From Phreatobacter aquaticus (lineage in GTDB: Bacteria; Pseudomonadota; Alphaproteobacteria; Rhizobiales; Phreatobacteraceae): DNA of 64,000 nt. The notes beneath the pieces are model-generated. The model searched no databases and had not been told where the DNA came from. It worked only from the letters and a program-made list of their open reading frames with translations. The DNA lies in NCBI RefSeq assembly GCF_005160265.1, contig NZ_CP039865.1, forward strand, positions 2,504,828 to 2,568,827. Reading direction: 5' to 3'. A program made the position numbers and the translations under genes. Positions 45,659 through 53,657 of the stretch are shown here, in pieces. Position 1 is the stretch's first letter. Every line of letters starts with the position of its first letter.

Positions 45659-46753
45659 TTAGCGGAAGTGCTTGGAGAGCTTCAGGCCCTGGGCCTGATA
45701 GTTCGAGCCGACCTCGCCATAGAGGCTCTTCGGCGTCTCGATCATGTGCTCGTAGACGAGACGCGCCACGATCTGCCCGTGCTCCAGAATGAACGGCACC
45801 TCGCGGGAGCGGACCTCCAGCACGGCGCGGGCACCACGCCCGCCGGCCGTCGCATGGCCGAAGCCCGGATCGAAAAAGCCGGCATAATGGGCTCGGAACT
45901 CGCCGACGAGCGGATCGAACGGCACCATCTCGGCGGCATAGGCCGGCGGCACGACCACCGCCTCCTTCGAGGCGAGTATATAGAACTCGTCGGGATCGAG
46001 GATCATCTCGCCCTTTCCGCGGGCCTGGATCGGCTCCCAGAAGTCGAGCACATCGGCGGCGGCCTTCTTGTCCACGTCGATGACGCTGGAATGGCGCTTG
46101 GCGCGATAGCCGAGAAGCCCGCCCCAGGCTTCGCCCATCAGGTCGATCGACACCGCGATGCCGCCAAGCGCCACCACCGGCTCGCCGGTATCCACGAGGC
46201 GCTCGGTCTCCTGCAGCACATTGACCTCGTCGATCGACAGTTCGGCCCGGCCGCGCCGGAGCCGGATCTGCGACAGGCGCGAGCCCGTGCGCACCAGGAC
46301 CGGAAAGGTCTGTGGCGAGATTTCGAGAAACAGAGGCCCCTCATAGCCCGCGGGGATCGTGTCGAAGGCCTGGCCGTGGTCGACGATCACGCGGGTGAAG
46401 ACATCGAGACGACCAGTCGAGCTCTTCGGATTGCAGGTGGCAGAGATGCCCTCGCGGAGCGCCAGTCCCTCCATCAGCTCGACCAGATAGACGCAGCCGG
46501 TTTCGAGCACCGCGCCGCGCGTCAGGTCGATCTCGTGCAGCGCCAGCGACTGCAGCCGGTCGGCGACAGCCGAATTCGGTCCGGGCAGGAAGCTCGCGCG
46601 GATGCGAAAGGCCCGTGTGCCAAGCCGGAGATCGAGCGAGGCCGGCTGGATCTGGTCGCTGTCCAGCGACCGGGCTATCCGGATCACGCCACGGCTGACC
46701 AGTTCCTCGATCGCCTGGGAGGGCAGAATGCCCGTCCTGTCGTCCTGGCTCAT
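45659..46753 (-). CDS. dcd: double-domain 2'-deoxycytidine 5'-triphosphate deaminase
   Basis: 364 residues, about twice the usual Dcd, built from two dUTPase-like halves. The first carries SSTGRLDVFTRVIVDHGQAF and the second PFDPLVGEFRAHYAGFFDPG and VPFILEHGQIVARLVYEHM. Such tandem Dcd proteins are found in alphaproteobacteria and would supply dUMP precursors by deaminating dCTP. ATG 46753 has GGAG 8 nt before; 14 further upstream codons lie in the metZ promoter region. Divergent from the SAM-II/metZ unit. Confidence 0.9.
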   Translation of the reverse strand: MSQDDRTGILPSQAIEELVSRGVIRIARSLDSDQIQPASLDLRLGTRAFRIRASFLPGPNSAVADRLQSLALHEIDLTRGAVLETGCVYLVELMEGLALREGISATCNPKSSTGRLDVFTRVIVDHGQAFDTIPAGYEGPLFLEISPQTFPVLVRTGSRLSQIRLRRGRAELSIDEVNVLQETERLVDTGEPVVALGGIAVSIDLMGEAWGGLLGYRAKRHSSVIDVDKKAAADVLDFWEPIQARGKGEMILDPDEFYILASKEAVVVPPAYAAEMVPFDPLVGEFRAHYAGFFDPGFGHATAGGRGARAVLEVRSREVPFILEHGQIVARLVYEHMIETPKSLYGEVGSNYQAQGLKLSKHFR

Positions 46754-46800
46754 GCGAAAAACTCCGACGAACGTTTCGTTCGTCAAAAAGAACAAAACAC

Positions 46801-46829
46801 TTGACGCGGCAAGCCCTGAAACCTATCAC
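46801..46829 (+). promoter_or_regulatory. sigma-70-type promoter of metZ
   Basis: TTGACG (46801-46806), 17-nt spacer, TATCAC (46824-46829). Transcription would begin near 46836, the first bases of the aptamer. Confidence 0.75.
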
Positions 46830-46835
46830 GCTTGC

Positions 46836-46892
46836 CGCGTGGAGATTTGGCCGGCCGGCTTGCGGTCCACGATAAAGAAACCGCTAAAAGGC
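46836..46892 (+). ncRNA. SAM-II riboswitch aptamer upstream of metZ
   Basis: P1 is CGTGGA (46838-46843) with TCCACG (46866-46871). The loop starts GATTT and ends TTGCGG; after P1 comes ATAAA, then ACCGCTAAAAGG. GCGG of the loop pairs with CCGC downstream to form the pseudoknot. Order and key bases (GATTT, TTGC, GATAAA, GCTAAAAGG) match the SAM-II class, which binds S-adenosylmethionine and precedes methionine genes in alphaproteobacteria. Confidence 0.9.
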
Positions 46893-46947
46893 CGGGACCG
46901 CGGGTGCAACCCGGCCCTGGCTATTTGCCCGGCCGGGTTTTGTTTTT
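46890..46947 (+). terminator. SAM-II expression platform: antiterminator and intrinsic terminator
   Basis: Three mutually complementary parts: GGCCGGG (46890-46896), CCCGGCC (46910-46916) and GGCCGGG (46931-46937) followed by TTTTGTTTTT. The last two form the terminator, strengthened by an inner GGC/GCC pairing. The first two form the alternative. The first part touches the 3' end of the aptamer, so SAM binding should free the middle part for termination. Confidence 0.8.
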
Positions 46948-46979
46948 CCGGGGGACAAGTCCCCGAAAGGACCGTTGTG

Positions 46980-48206
46980 ATGAAGAAGCCGTTCGACGCA
47001 TCCCGCGCCCGCCCCGCCACCCGCCTCGTTCATGGCGGCACGATCCGCTCCAATTTCGGCGAGACCTCGGAAGCGCTATTCCTCACCCAGGGCCATGTCT
47101 ATGACACGGCCGAGCAGGCCGAGGCCCGCTTCAAGGGCACCGACGAGGGCTTCATCTACGCCCGCTTCTCCAATCCCACCGTCCAGATGTTCGAGGACCG
47201 CGTGGCGCTTCTCGAAGGCGCCGAGGCCGCCAAGGCGACAGCGACCGGCATGGCGGCGGTCAATGCGGCCATGTTCGGCCAGCTCTCGGCCGGTGATCAC
47301 GTCGTTGCCGCCAAGGCGCTGTTCGGCTCCTGCCGCTACATCATCGAGACGCTGCTGCCGCGCTTTGGCGTGCAGTCGACGCTGGTTGATGGTGCCGATC
47401 TCGCCCAGTGGGAAGCGGCTGTCCGCCCCAACACCAAGGTCTTCTTCCTCGAGAGCCCGACCAATCCGACGCTCGAGGTCTATGACATCGCGGCCATCTG
47501 CAGGATTGCCAAGAAGTCCGGCATCAAGGTGACTGTCGACAATGTCTTCGCAACCGCCATGCTGCAGAGCCCGCTCGAGCTCGGCGCAGACTGCGTAATC
47601 TATTCAACCACCAAGCACATTGACGGTCAGGGCCGCTGCCTTGGCGGTGTCATCCTGGGCTCAAAGCAGTTCATCCAGGACAATGTCTACCAGTACCTTC
47701 GCCAGACGGGCCCGGCCATGAGCCCGTTCAATGCCTGGGTCATGCTGAAGGGCCTGGAGACACTGCCGCTGCGGGTGGAGCGCCAGACGGCGACGGCCGC
47801 CCGCGTCGCCGATGTCCTGGCCGCCCTGCCGGGCGTCACCAAGGTGCTCTATCCCGGCCGCAAGGATCACCCGCAATATGAGCTGGCCAAGCGCCAGATG
47901 AAGGGTGGCTCGACGCTGATCGCCTTCGAGGTCGAGGGCGGCAAGGCCGGCGCCTTCCGCGTCGCCAATGCGCTGAATATCATCCGCATCTCCAACAATC
48001 TCGGCGATTCGAAGAGCCTTATCACCCATCCGGCGACCACGACGCACGACCGCTTCACGCCGGCCGAGCGGGCGGAGATGGGGATTTCCGATGGCATGCT
48101 GCGGCTCTCCTGCGGCCTCGAGGATGCCGACGACCTGATCGAGGACCTGACCCAGGCGGTCCACTCGCTGGAATGGCCGCACGGCGCCAAGATCGTCCGG
48201 CTCTGA
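46980..48206 (+). CDS. metZ: O-succinylhomoserine sulfhydrylase
   Basis: 408-residue PLP enzyme of the Cys/Met gamma family, forming homocysteine directly from O-succinylhomoserine and sulfide. YARFSNPTVQMFEDRVALLE, and the PLP lysine in IYSTTKHIDGQGRCLGG, are clear. Assignment to MetZ rather than MetB/MetC rests on the RCLGG context and on the SAM-II leader, typical for metZ/metX in alphaproteobacteria. GAAAGGA precedes ATG 46980; an in-frame GTG is one codon earlier. Frames further upstream run through the riboswitch. Confidence 0.95.
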   Translation: MKKPFDASRARPATRLVHGGTIRSNFGETSEALFLTQGHVYDTAEQAEARFKGTDEGFIYARFSNPTVQMFEDRVALLEGAEAAKATATGMAAVNAAMFGQLSAGDHVVAAKALFGSCRYIIETLLPRFGVQSTLVDGADLAQWEAAVRPNTKVFFLESPTNPTLEVYDIAAICRIAKKSGIKVTVDNVFATAMLQSPLELGADCVIYSTTKHIDGQGRCLGGVILGSKQFIQDNVYQYLRQTGPAMSPFNAWVMLKGLETLPLRVERQTATAARVADVLAALPGVTKVLYPGRKDHPQYELAKRQMKGGSTLIAFEVEGGKAGAFRVANALNIIRISNNLGDSKSLITHPATTTHDRFTPAERAEMGISDGMLRLSCGLEDADDLIEDLTQAVHSLEWPHGAKIVRL

Positions 48207-48275
48207 CGAATGCGGAGAAGGCAGGGGCGCACGGCGCCTCTTGCCCGGCCGGCGCTTGGGTGCGAAAGACCGGTC

Positions 48276-49352
48276 ATGTCGCTCCTGTCCTTCGCCTCCC
48301 GCCTCGCCCAGCCGCTGCTGCTCGCAACCGATCCCGAGACCGGGCATCAGCTCGCGGTCACTGCGCTCAAGACCTTGCCGGTGCCGCGCTGCGGCGCGGA
48401 CGATCCCCGGCTCGCGGTCCGGGCCTTCGGGTTTGATTTCCCCAATCCGGTGGGTCTCGCCGCGGGCTTCGACAAGCACGCCGAAGTGCCGGATGCCTGC
48501 CTCAGGCTCGGCTTCGGCTTCGTCGAGGTTGGCGGCGTCACCCCGAAAGCCCAGCCGGGCAATCCCCGCCCGCGCGTGTTCCGCCTCGTGCCCGACCAGG
48601 CGGTGATCAACCGCTACGGCCTGAATTCCGATGGCATGGACGCCATTGCCGCCCGGCTTGCGCGCCGCACCGGCCAGCCGGGCGTTGTCGGCATCAATAT
48701 CGGTCCCAACAAGGACGCGACTGACCGCGTGGCCGATTACGGCACGCTGGTCGAGAAGCTGGCGCCGCTGGTGTCCTATCTCTCCGTCAATGTCTCCTCG
48801 CCGAATACGCCAGGCCTGCGCGACCTGCAGCAGGCCAGCTTCCTCGACGACGTGCTGGCCCGCTCGCTCGATGCCCGCGACAAGGTGGCGCCCGGCAAGC
48901 CGGTTCTGGTCAAGATCGCGCCTGACCTCTCGCTCGAAGGCCTCGACGACATGGTGCAGGTCTGCCGCAAACGCGGCGTCGACGGCATGATCGTGGCCAA
49001 TACGACGATCGCCCGTCCAACGAGCCTGAAGGATCAGGCGACCGCCAAGGAAACCGGCGGCCTGTCGGGTGCGCCCTTGTTCGACCGCTCGACCCGCATG
49101 CTGGCCGAGACCTATATCCGCGTCGAAGGCCAGTTCCCGCTGGTCGGGGTCGGCGGCATTGCCTCGGCCGACGATGCCTTCGCCAAGATCGAGGCGGGCG
49201 CCACGCTGGTCCAACTCTATTCCGCGCTGGTGTTCAAGGGGCTGGGCTTGGTCGGCGATATCAAGATAGGGCTTGCAGATCGCCTCAAGCGCGGCGGGTT
49301 CGCTACCGTTGCAGCGGCTGTCGGAACCGGCGTGGTGCGCTGGCGTCTCTAG
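48276..49352 (+). CDS. pyrD: dihydroorotate dehydrogenase (quinone), class 2
   Basis: 358 residues; membrane-associated FMN enzyme of pyrimidine synthesis passing electrons to quinone. N-terminal amphipathic helices ([20 protein letters not shown]) mark class 2. [18 protein letters not shown], the catalytic serine region [16 protein letters not shown], and [20 protein letters not shown] are diagnostic. ATG 48276 chosen; the frame opens 22 codons earlier with non-family sequence. Its stop overlaps that of the convergent MATE gene by two bases. Confidence 0.96.
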   Translation: MSLLSFASRLAQPLLLATDPETGHQLAVTALKTLPVPRCGADDPRLAVRAFGFDFPNPVGLAAGFDKHAEVPDACLRLGFGFVEVGGVTPKAQPGNPRPRVFRLVPDQAVINRYGLNSDGMDAIAARLARRTGQPGVVGINIGPNKDATDRVADYGTLVEKLAPLVSYLSVNVSSPNTPGLRDLQQASFLDDVLARSLDARDKVAPGKPVLVKIAPDLSLEGLDDMVQVCRKRGVDGMIVANTTIARPTSLKDQATAKETGGLSGAPLFDRSTRMLAETYIRVEGQFPLVGVGGIASADDAFAKIEAGATLVQLYSALVFKGLGLVGDIKIGLADRLKRGGFATVAAAVGTGVVRWRL

Positions 49353-50677
49353 CCGAACGTCGCCCTGACGAGGCGCGGATAGACCATCCACTGGTAGAGC
49401 CCGCGCGCCGCCTGGAAGGCCAGATAGGCGATCCACAGCCCGCTATTGCCGTAGCCGGACAGGAGCCACCAGAGCGCCAGGAACGTGGCGAGCGCCGCGA
49501 GCATGCAGTTGCGCATGGCCACCGTCCATGTCGCCCCGATGAACACACCATCGAACAGGAAGGCCATCACCCCCGTGAACGGCGTCAACGCCGCAAACGG
49601 CAGGTAGCGCCGGGCTTCCTGGCGCACCGCATCGGCCGTCGAGATGAAGTCGATGGCGTGATGGCCACCGGTATAGAACAGCAGTGACGCGCCCGTGCCG
49701 AAGGCGACGGCCCAGATGGCGGAGAGCGCAACGGCTCGCCGGAAGCTTGCCTCGTCGCGCGCGCCGACCGCCTGTCCCCCCATTTGCTCGGCGGCGGTGG
49801 CAAACCCGTCGAGGAAGAAGGCAACGACGCCCACCAGGTTCATCAGGATAGCATTGGCAGCGAGCACCGTGTCTCCGCCGAGCGCACCTTCGCGTGTGAA
49901 AAACGCAAAGCCGCCAACCAGCGCCGCCGTGCGGATCAGGATGTCGCGGTTGATGGCAAATGTGCGGACGAGCTTCGCCCGGTCTAACACCACCGACCAG
50001 GCGACGCCGAACCGGCCGCCGAGCAGGGTCAGCACCACGGCGAGGCCAATCACCGCGCCGCCGATCTCGGCCAGAGCATTGGCGGCGGCTGCCCCTGTGA
50101 CGCCATAGCCGAGATGGCCGACGAACAGCAGGGTCAGGGCCATGTTCGCGAGATTGATGACGACTTGCAGGATGAGGCCGGTGACCGTGCGAGCCTGCCC
50201 GATCAGCCAGCCGAGCACGGCATAGTTCATGAAGGTAGCGGGCGCCGCCCAGATGCGGATCGAGACATAGGTATCGCCGACCGCCTGGACCTCTGCCGAG
50301 CCGCCCATCAGCGCGAAGGCCCCCCGGACGATCGGACGCTGCAACAGGATCATCGTGCAGCCAATGATCAGGGCCATGACCAGCGCGCGCGCAATCACCG
50401 CCCGCTTCTCCGCGTCGTCCCCGGCGCCAACCGCCTGCGCGGTGAGGCCGATTGTCCCCATGCGCAGGAACACGAAGATCCATAGCAGCACATCGATGAT
50501 GACCGCGCCCAGTGCCACCGCGGCCAGCGCGGTCGCCTCGCCCAGCCGGCCGATGGCGGCGGTGCTGACGATGCCGAGGAGCGGTGTCGTCACATGGGCG
50601 AAGATCATTGGCACCGCGATGGCGAGCACGCGGCCATGGGTGACGACGGGGGCAGCAGACGGAGCAGGCGGGTTCAT
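49349..50677 (-). CDS. MATE-family efflux transporter
   Basis: 442 residues with about twelve membrane spans in two six-span halves. [20 protein letters not shown] at the N-terminus is the typical MATE start, resembling DinF/NorM. It exports cationic compounds using Na+ or H+ gradients; substrate unknown. About 110 nt downstream of the next gene on the same strand (the AraC-Ogt fusion), whose product repairs alkylated DNA; a link is not evident. Confidence 0.92.
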   Translation of the reverse strand: MNPPAPSAAPVVTHGRVLAIAVPMIFAHVTTPLLGIVSTAAIGRLGEATALAAVALGAVIIDVLLWIFVFLRMGTIGLTAQAVGAGDDAEKRAVIARALVMALIIGCTMILLQRPIVRGAFALMGGSAEVQAVGDTYVSIRIWAAPATFMNYAVLGWLIGQARTVTGLILQVVINLANMALTLLFVGHLGYGVTGAAAANALAEIGGAVIGLAVVLTLLGGRFGVAWSVVLDRAKLVRTFAINRDILIRTAALVGGFAFFTREGALGGDTVLAANAILMNLVGVVAFFLDGFATAAEQMGGQAVGARDEASFRRAVALSAIWAVAFGTGASLLFYTGGHHAIDFISTADAVRQEARRYLPFAALTPFTGVMAFLFDGVFIGATWTVAMRNCMLAALATFLALWWLLSGYGNSGLWIAYLAFQAARGLYQWMVYPRLVRATFG

Positions 50678-50712
50678 GCGTCCAGTCTGGCCGATTCCCT
50701 TGAGTTCTGCCG

Positions 50713-51603
50713 TCAGTTTCCGGTCTTGCCGGCCTCCCAGCCGAGCATGGCTTGCTTGCGCGTCAAGCCCCAGTGGTAGCCGGTGAGGGCGCCCGAGCGT
50801 CCGAGGACGCGATGGCAGGGCACGACGAACGAGATCGGGTTTTTGCCGACCGCGGCGCCCACAGCGCGGGCAGCCGTCGGGCGGCCGATATGGCTGGCAA
50901 TCGTCGAGTAGGTCGTCGCCTTGCCCATCGGAATGCGCAAGAGCGTCTCCCAGACCCGCACCTCGAAATCCGTGCCGATCAGCACCACGCGCAAGGGCTG
51001 GCCGTCCGCCCAGGTCGCCGGATCGAAGATGCGCGCGGCGATCGGGCCCGTCGCAGCCGCATTCTCCTGAAAGGACGCCCGCGGCCAGCGCTGGCGCATG
51101 TCGGCAAGCGCCGAGGGCTCACCGCCGGGATCGCAGAAGCCGAGGCCGGCGAGGCCTCGATCTGTCGCAACGACAATAGCCAGACCGAACGGGGAGGGGT
51201 GAAAGCCATAGGACATTGTCAGTCCGTCGCCGCCGGTCTTGAAGTCGCCGGGCGTCATCGCCTCGTGGGTCACAAAGAGGTCGTGCAACCGCCCCGGCCC
51301 GGAATAGCCGACCTCATAGGCGGCATCGAGCACGGTCGCCTCGTCGCGCAACAGCGCGCGCGCGGCTTCGAGCGTGATCGCCTGCAGGAAGTCCTTTGGC
51401 GTCAGGCCGGCCCAGCGGCGGAACAGATGGTGGAGATGGCCGGCCGACAGGCCCACATGAGCCGCCATCTCCTCCACCGTCGGCTGGCGCCGCCAATGGT
51501 CGGTGATGAAGGCAAGCGTCCGGCGGACCACCTCGTAATCATCGGCGGCTTCGGTCAGGCGAATTGGAATGCCGTGCTTCTCGAGCTGGACGACATTGAG
51601 CAT
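50713..51603 (-). CDS. AraC-type HTH fused to O6-methylguanine-DNA methyltransferase
   Basis: 296 residues. An N-terminal AraC helix-turn-helix pair (MAAHVGLSAGHLHHLFRRWA, then DAAYEVGYSGPGRLHDLF) joins a C-terminal Ogt/Ada methyltransferase with the acceptor cysteine in NPISFVVPCHRVLGRSG. The zinc-binding Ada N-terminal domain with its sensor cysteines is absent, so this is an Ada-like protein without the methylphosphotriester sensor. GGAG precedes the ATG. It probably repairs O6-alkylguanine, while regulation by the HTH is uncertain. Confidence 0.92.
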   Translation of the reverse strand: MLNVVQLEKHGIPIRLTEAADDYEVVRRTLAFITDHWRRQPTVEEMAAHVGLSAGHLHHLFRRWAGLTPKDFLQAITLEAARALLRDEATVLDAAYEVGYSGPGRLHDLFVTHEAMTPGDFKTGGDGLTMSYGFHPSPFGLAIVVATDRGLAGLGFCDPGGEPSALADMRQRWPRASFQENAAATGPIAARIFDPATWADGQPLRVVLIGTDFEVRVWETLLRIPMGKATTYSTIASHIGRPTAARAVGAAVGKNPISFVVPCHRVLGRSGALTGYHWGLTRKQAMLGWEAGKTGN

Positions 51604-51689
51604 GGGGTGGCTCCGGTTGGGATCGTGAACCCGACTGTGGCGCGGGCACGAGGATCAAACCACCCGTTTCCTCATTGCCGAGGTGCAGA

Positions 51690-52169
51690 TCATTCCTTGA
51701 CGTCGGCGATGCGCCCGCCGCTGACCCGCACCAGCGCGGCGAAGTTCGTCTCGAAGACGCTGTTCGGCGCGCCGGCGGCCGCCCAGATCGGATCGAGCGC
51801 CTGGAGATCCTCATCGATCAGCACGGTCGGCGGCGTGATGTGGCCAACCGGGGCCACCCCGCCAATGGCGAAACCGGTGACGGCACGGATCCAGTCGGCA
51901 TCGGCGCGCTTGATGGGCCGGCCCACAAGGTCCGCGATCTTGGCCGTGTTCACCCTGTTCGCGCCGGAGGTGACGACAAGGACCGGTGTCTCGCCGGCGC
52001 GCAGCATGATCGACTTGGCGATCTGCGCGACGGTGCATCCGACCGCGGCCGCAGCATCGGCGGCCGTGCGCGTGCTGTCGGAAAAGGCGGTGATGGTGTC
52101 GGAATGGCCGGCTGCTACAAGGGCAGCCCTGACCCTGTCCACCGAGCCGGTCGACGGCTTGTCTGTCAT
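51690..52169 (-). CDS. YbaK/EbsC-family aminoacyl-tRNA deacylase-like protein
   Basis: 159 residues of the YbaK/ProX editing-domain fold, which in studied members hydrolyses mischarged aminoacyl-tRNA. Visible landmarks are CTVAQIAKSIMLRAG, TSGANRVNTAKIADLVG and FAIGGVAPVGH. The conserved lysine of the active site is in AKSIML. Downstream of the DUF2244 gene on the same strand with a 40-nt gap; possibly one transcript with it. Which tRNA is edited is unknown. Confidence 0.92.
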   Translation of the reverse strand: MTDKPSTGSVDRVRAALVAAGHSDTITAFSDSTRTAADAAAAVGCTVAQIAKSIMLRAGETPVLVVTSGANRVNTAKIADLVGRPIKRADADWIRAVTGFAIGGVAPVGHITPPTVLIDEDLQALDPIWAAAGAPNSVFETNFAALVRVSGGRIADVKE

Positions 52170-52208
52170 GCGCTGGAAGTCCTCGGTCTTGAAACGTCTC
52201 TTCGAGCG

Positions 52209-52739
52209 TCAGTCGAAACGGGTTCGTGTCGGTCCGCGCCTCGCTTCGGCCAGCGCCGACTTCAGCGCCTTCCCGAACGCCTCGCGTTCCACCGGCGGCA
52301 GGAAAGTCGCGATATCCAGCCTGCGGCGGCCCTCGTCAAGGGTCAGGCTCATCACCTGGCCATCGTCCTCGTCGACCGCCTGATGCAGGCGGGTCCAGGC
52401 CGGATTGAACCGCCATTCCCGCGACCGGCCGTGAAACGTCACCTTGCGGATACGGATATCGACCGGCGTGACGATCACCTCTTCGAAGGCCCGGGCGTGC
52501 AGGTAGTTGGCCCGGAACGCCAGGAAGATGATCAGCACGTCGAGCCCGAGGAACGGGGCGACCGGCCAGGCGCCGATCGCCGAGAACAGCACAATACCGA
52601 TGAGGTTGAGCACGATCACCGCGGCCATCACGGCATAGAACCCTGTACGGCCAAGCGAGCGGTGCGGCGTGAGGATCGCCGCAAACAGGGGGGCGTCCTC
52701 AGCCTCGTCAGGCTCGCAGATCGGGTTGCCGGTGCTCAT
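52209..52739 (-). CDS. DUF2244 membrane protein
   Basis: 176 residues with two adjacent membrane spans (GFYAVMAAVIVLNLIGIVLF and PVAPFLGLDVLIIFLAF) and a cytoplasmic beta-rich domain (VIVTPVDIRIRKVTFHGRSR). Matches DUF2244, an alphaproteobacterial family of unknown role, often next to nth as here. The divergent nth start lies about 22 bp away, so both promoters must overlap coding sequence. Confidence 0.9.
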   Translation of the reverse strand: MSTGNPICEPDEAEDAPLFAAILTPHRSLGRTGFYAVMAAVIVLNLIGIVLFSAIGAWPVAPFLGLDVLIIFLAFRANYLHARAFEEVIVTPVDIRIRKVTFHGRSREWRFNPAWTRLHQAVDEDDGQVMSLTLDEGRRRLDIATFLPPVEREAFGKALKSALAEARRGPTRTRFD

Positions 52740-52761
52740 GTCGCCGCACTATACGACAGGG

Positions 52762-53523
52762 ATGTCCGAGCCGACCACTCCAGCGCCGAAATCCCCGAAG
52801 AAGCCCGCTGCTGCCCGCAAGCGTCCGGCCAAGGCGATCGCCAATGCGCTGGCCGCCAAGGCCGCCTCGAAGCGCCGCAAGCGCGATGGCCTGACGGCCC
52901 AGGAGATCGAGGCGATCTTCTTCCGCTTCCACGAGGTCGAGCCGGAGCCGAAGGGCGAGCTGGAATCGGTCAATGCCTTCACCCTTCTGGTGGCGGTGGT
53001 CCTGTCGGCGCAGGCCACCGATGTCGGCGTCAACAAGGCGACCCGCCCGCTGTTCCAGGTGGCCGACACGCCGGCCGCGATGCTCGCGCTCGGGGAGGAA
53101 GGGCTCACCGGCTACATCAAGACCATCGGCCTGTTCCGCAACAAGGCCAAGAACGTCATCGCGCTGTCCCGGATGCTCCTCGATCGGCATGATGGCGACG
53201 TGCCGCGCGACCGCGAGGCCCTGGAGGCGCTGCCCGGCGTCGGGCGAAAGACCGCCAATGTCGTCCTCAACATGGCCTTCGGCGTGCCGACCATCGCGGT
53301 GGACACTCACCTGTTCCGCGTTGCCAATCGCACGGGCCTTGCCCATGGCAAGACGCCGCTCGCCGTCGAGCTTGGACTAGAGAAGATCGTGCCGGACGCC
53401 TACCGCCTCCACGCGCATCATTGGCTGATCCTGCACGGGCGCTACGTCTGCAAGGCCACAAAGCCGGCCTGTCCGCGCTGCATCATCCGTGACATCTGCC
53501 GCTTCGAGCACAAGACGGTGTGA
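52762..53523 (+). CDS. nth: endonuclease III
   Basis: 253 residues; bifunctional DNA glycosylase/AP lyase for oxidised pyrimidines. The helix-hairpin-helix LPGVGRKTANVVLN supplies the catalytic Lys, the Asp is in IAVDTHLFRVANR, and the 4Fe-4S cysteines lie in CKATKPACPRCIIRDIC. The first 45 residues are a Lys/Ala/Pro-rich tail absent from E. coli Nth. ATG 52762 chosen; ATG 52738 overlaps the divergent start codon and is less likely. Confidence 0.95.
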   Translation: MSEPTTPAPKSPKKPAAARKRPAKAIANALAAKAASKRRKRDGLTAQEIEAIFFRFHEVEPEPKGELESVNAFTLLVAVVLSAQATDVGVNKATRPLFQVADTPAAMLALGEEGLTGYIKTIGLFRNKAKNVIALSRMLLDRHDGDVPRDREALEALPGVGRKTANVVLNMAFGVPTIAVDTHLFRVANRTGLAHGKTPLAVELGLEKIVPDAYRLHAHHWLILHGRYVCKATKPACPRCIIRDICRFEHKTV

Positions 53524-53657
53524 TGGCCGGGCAAGACGGAGTTGCGTGCCTGCCGAGCCGCAATGTGCTTCCGTATTGCCAGCATTCGCGCTAGATCGAC
53601 AGCATGCTGAACAAGACCGCAGGCCATGGACGGCCAGCCGGAAACAGGGAGTTTGCG

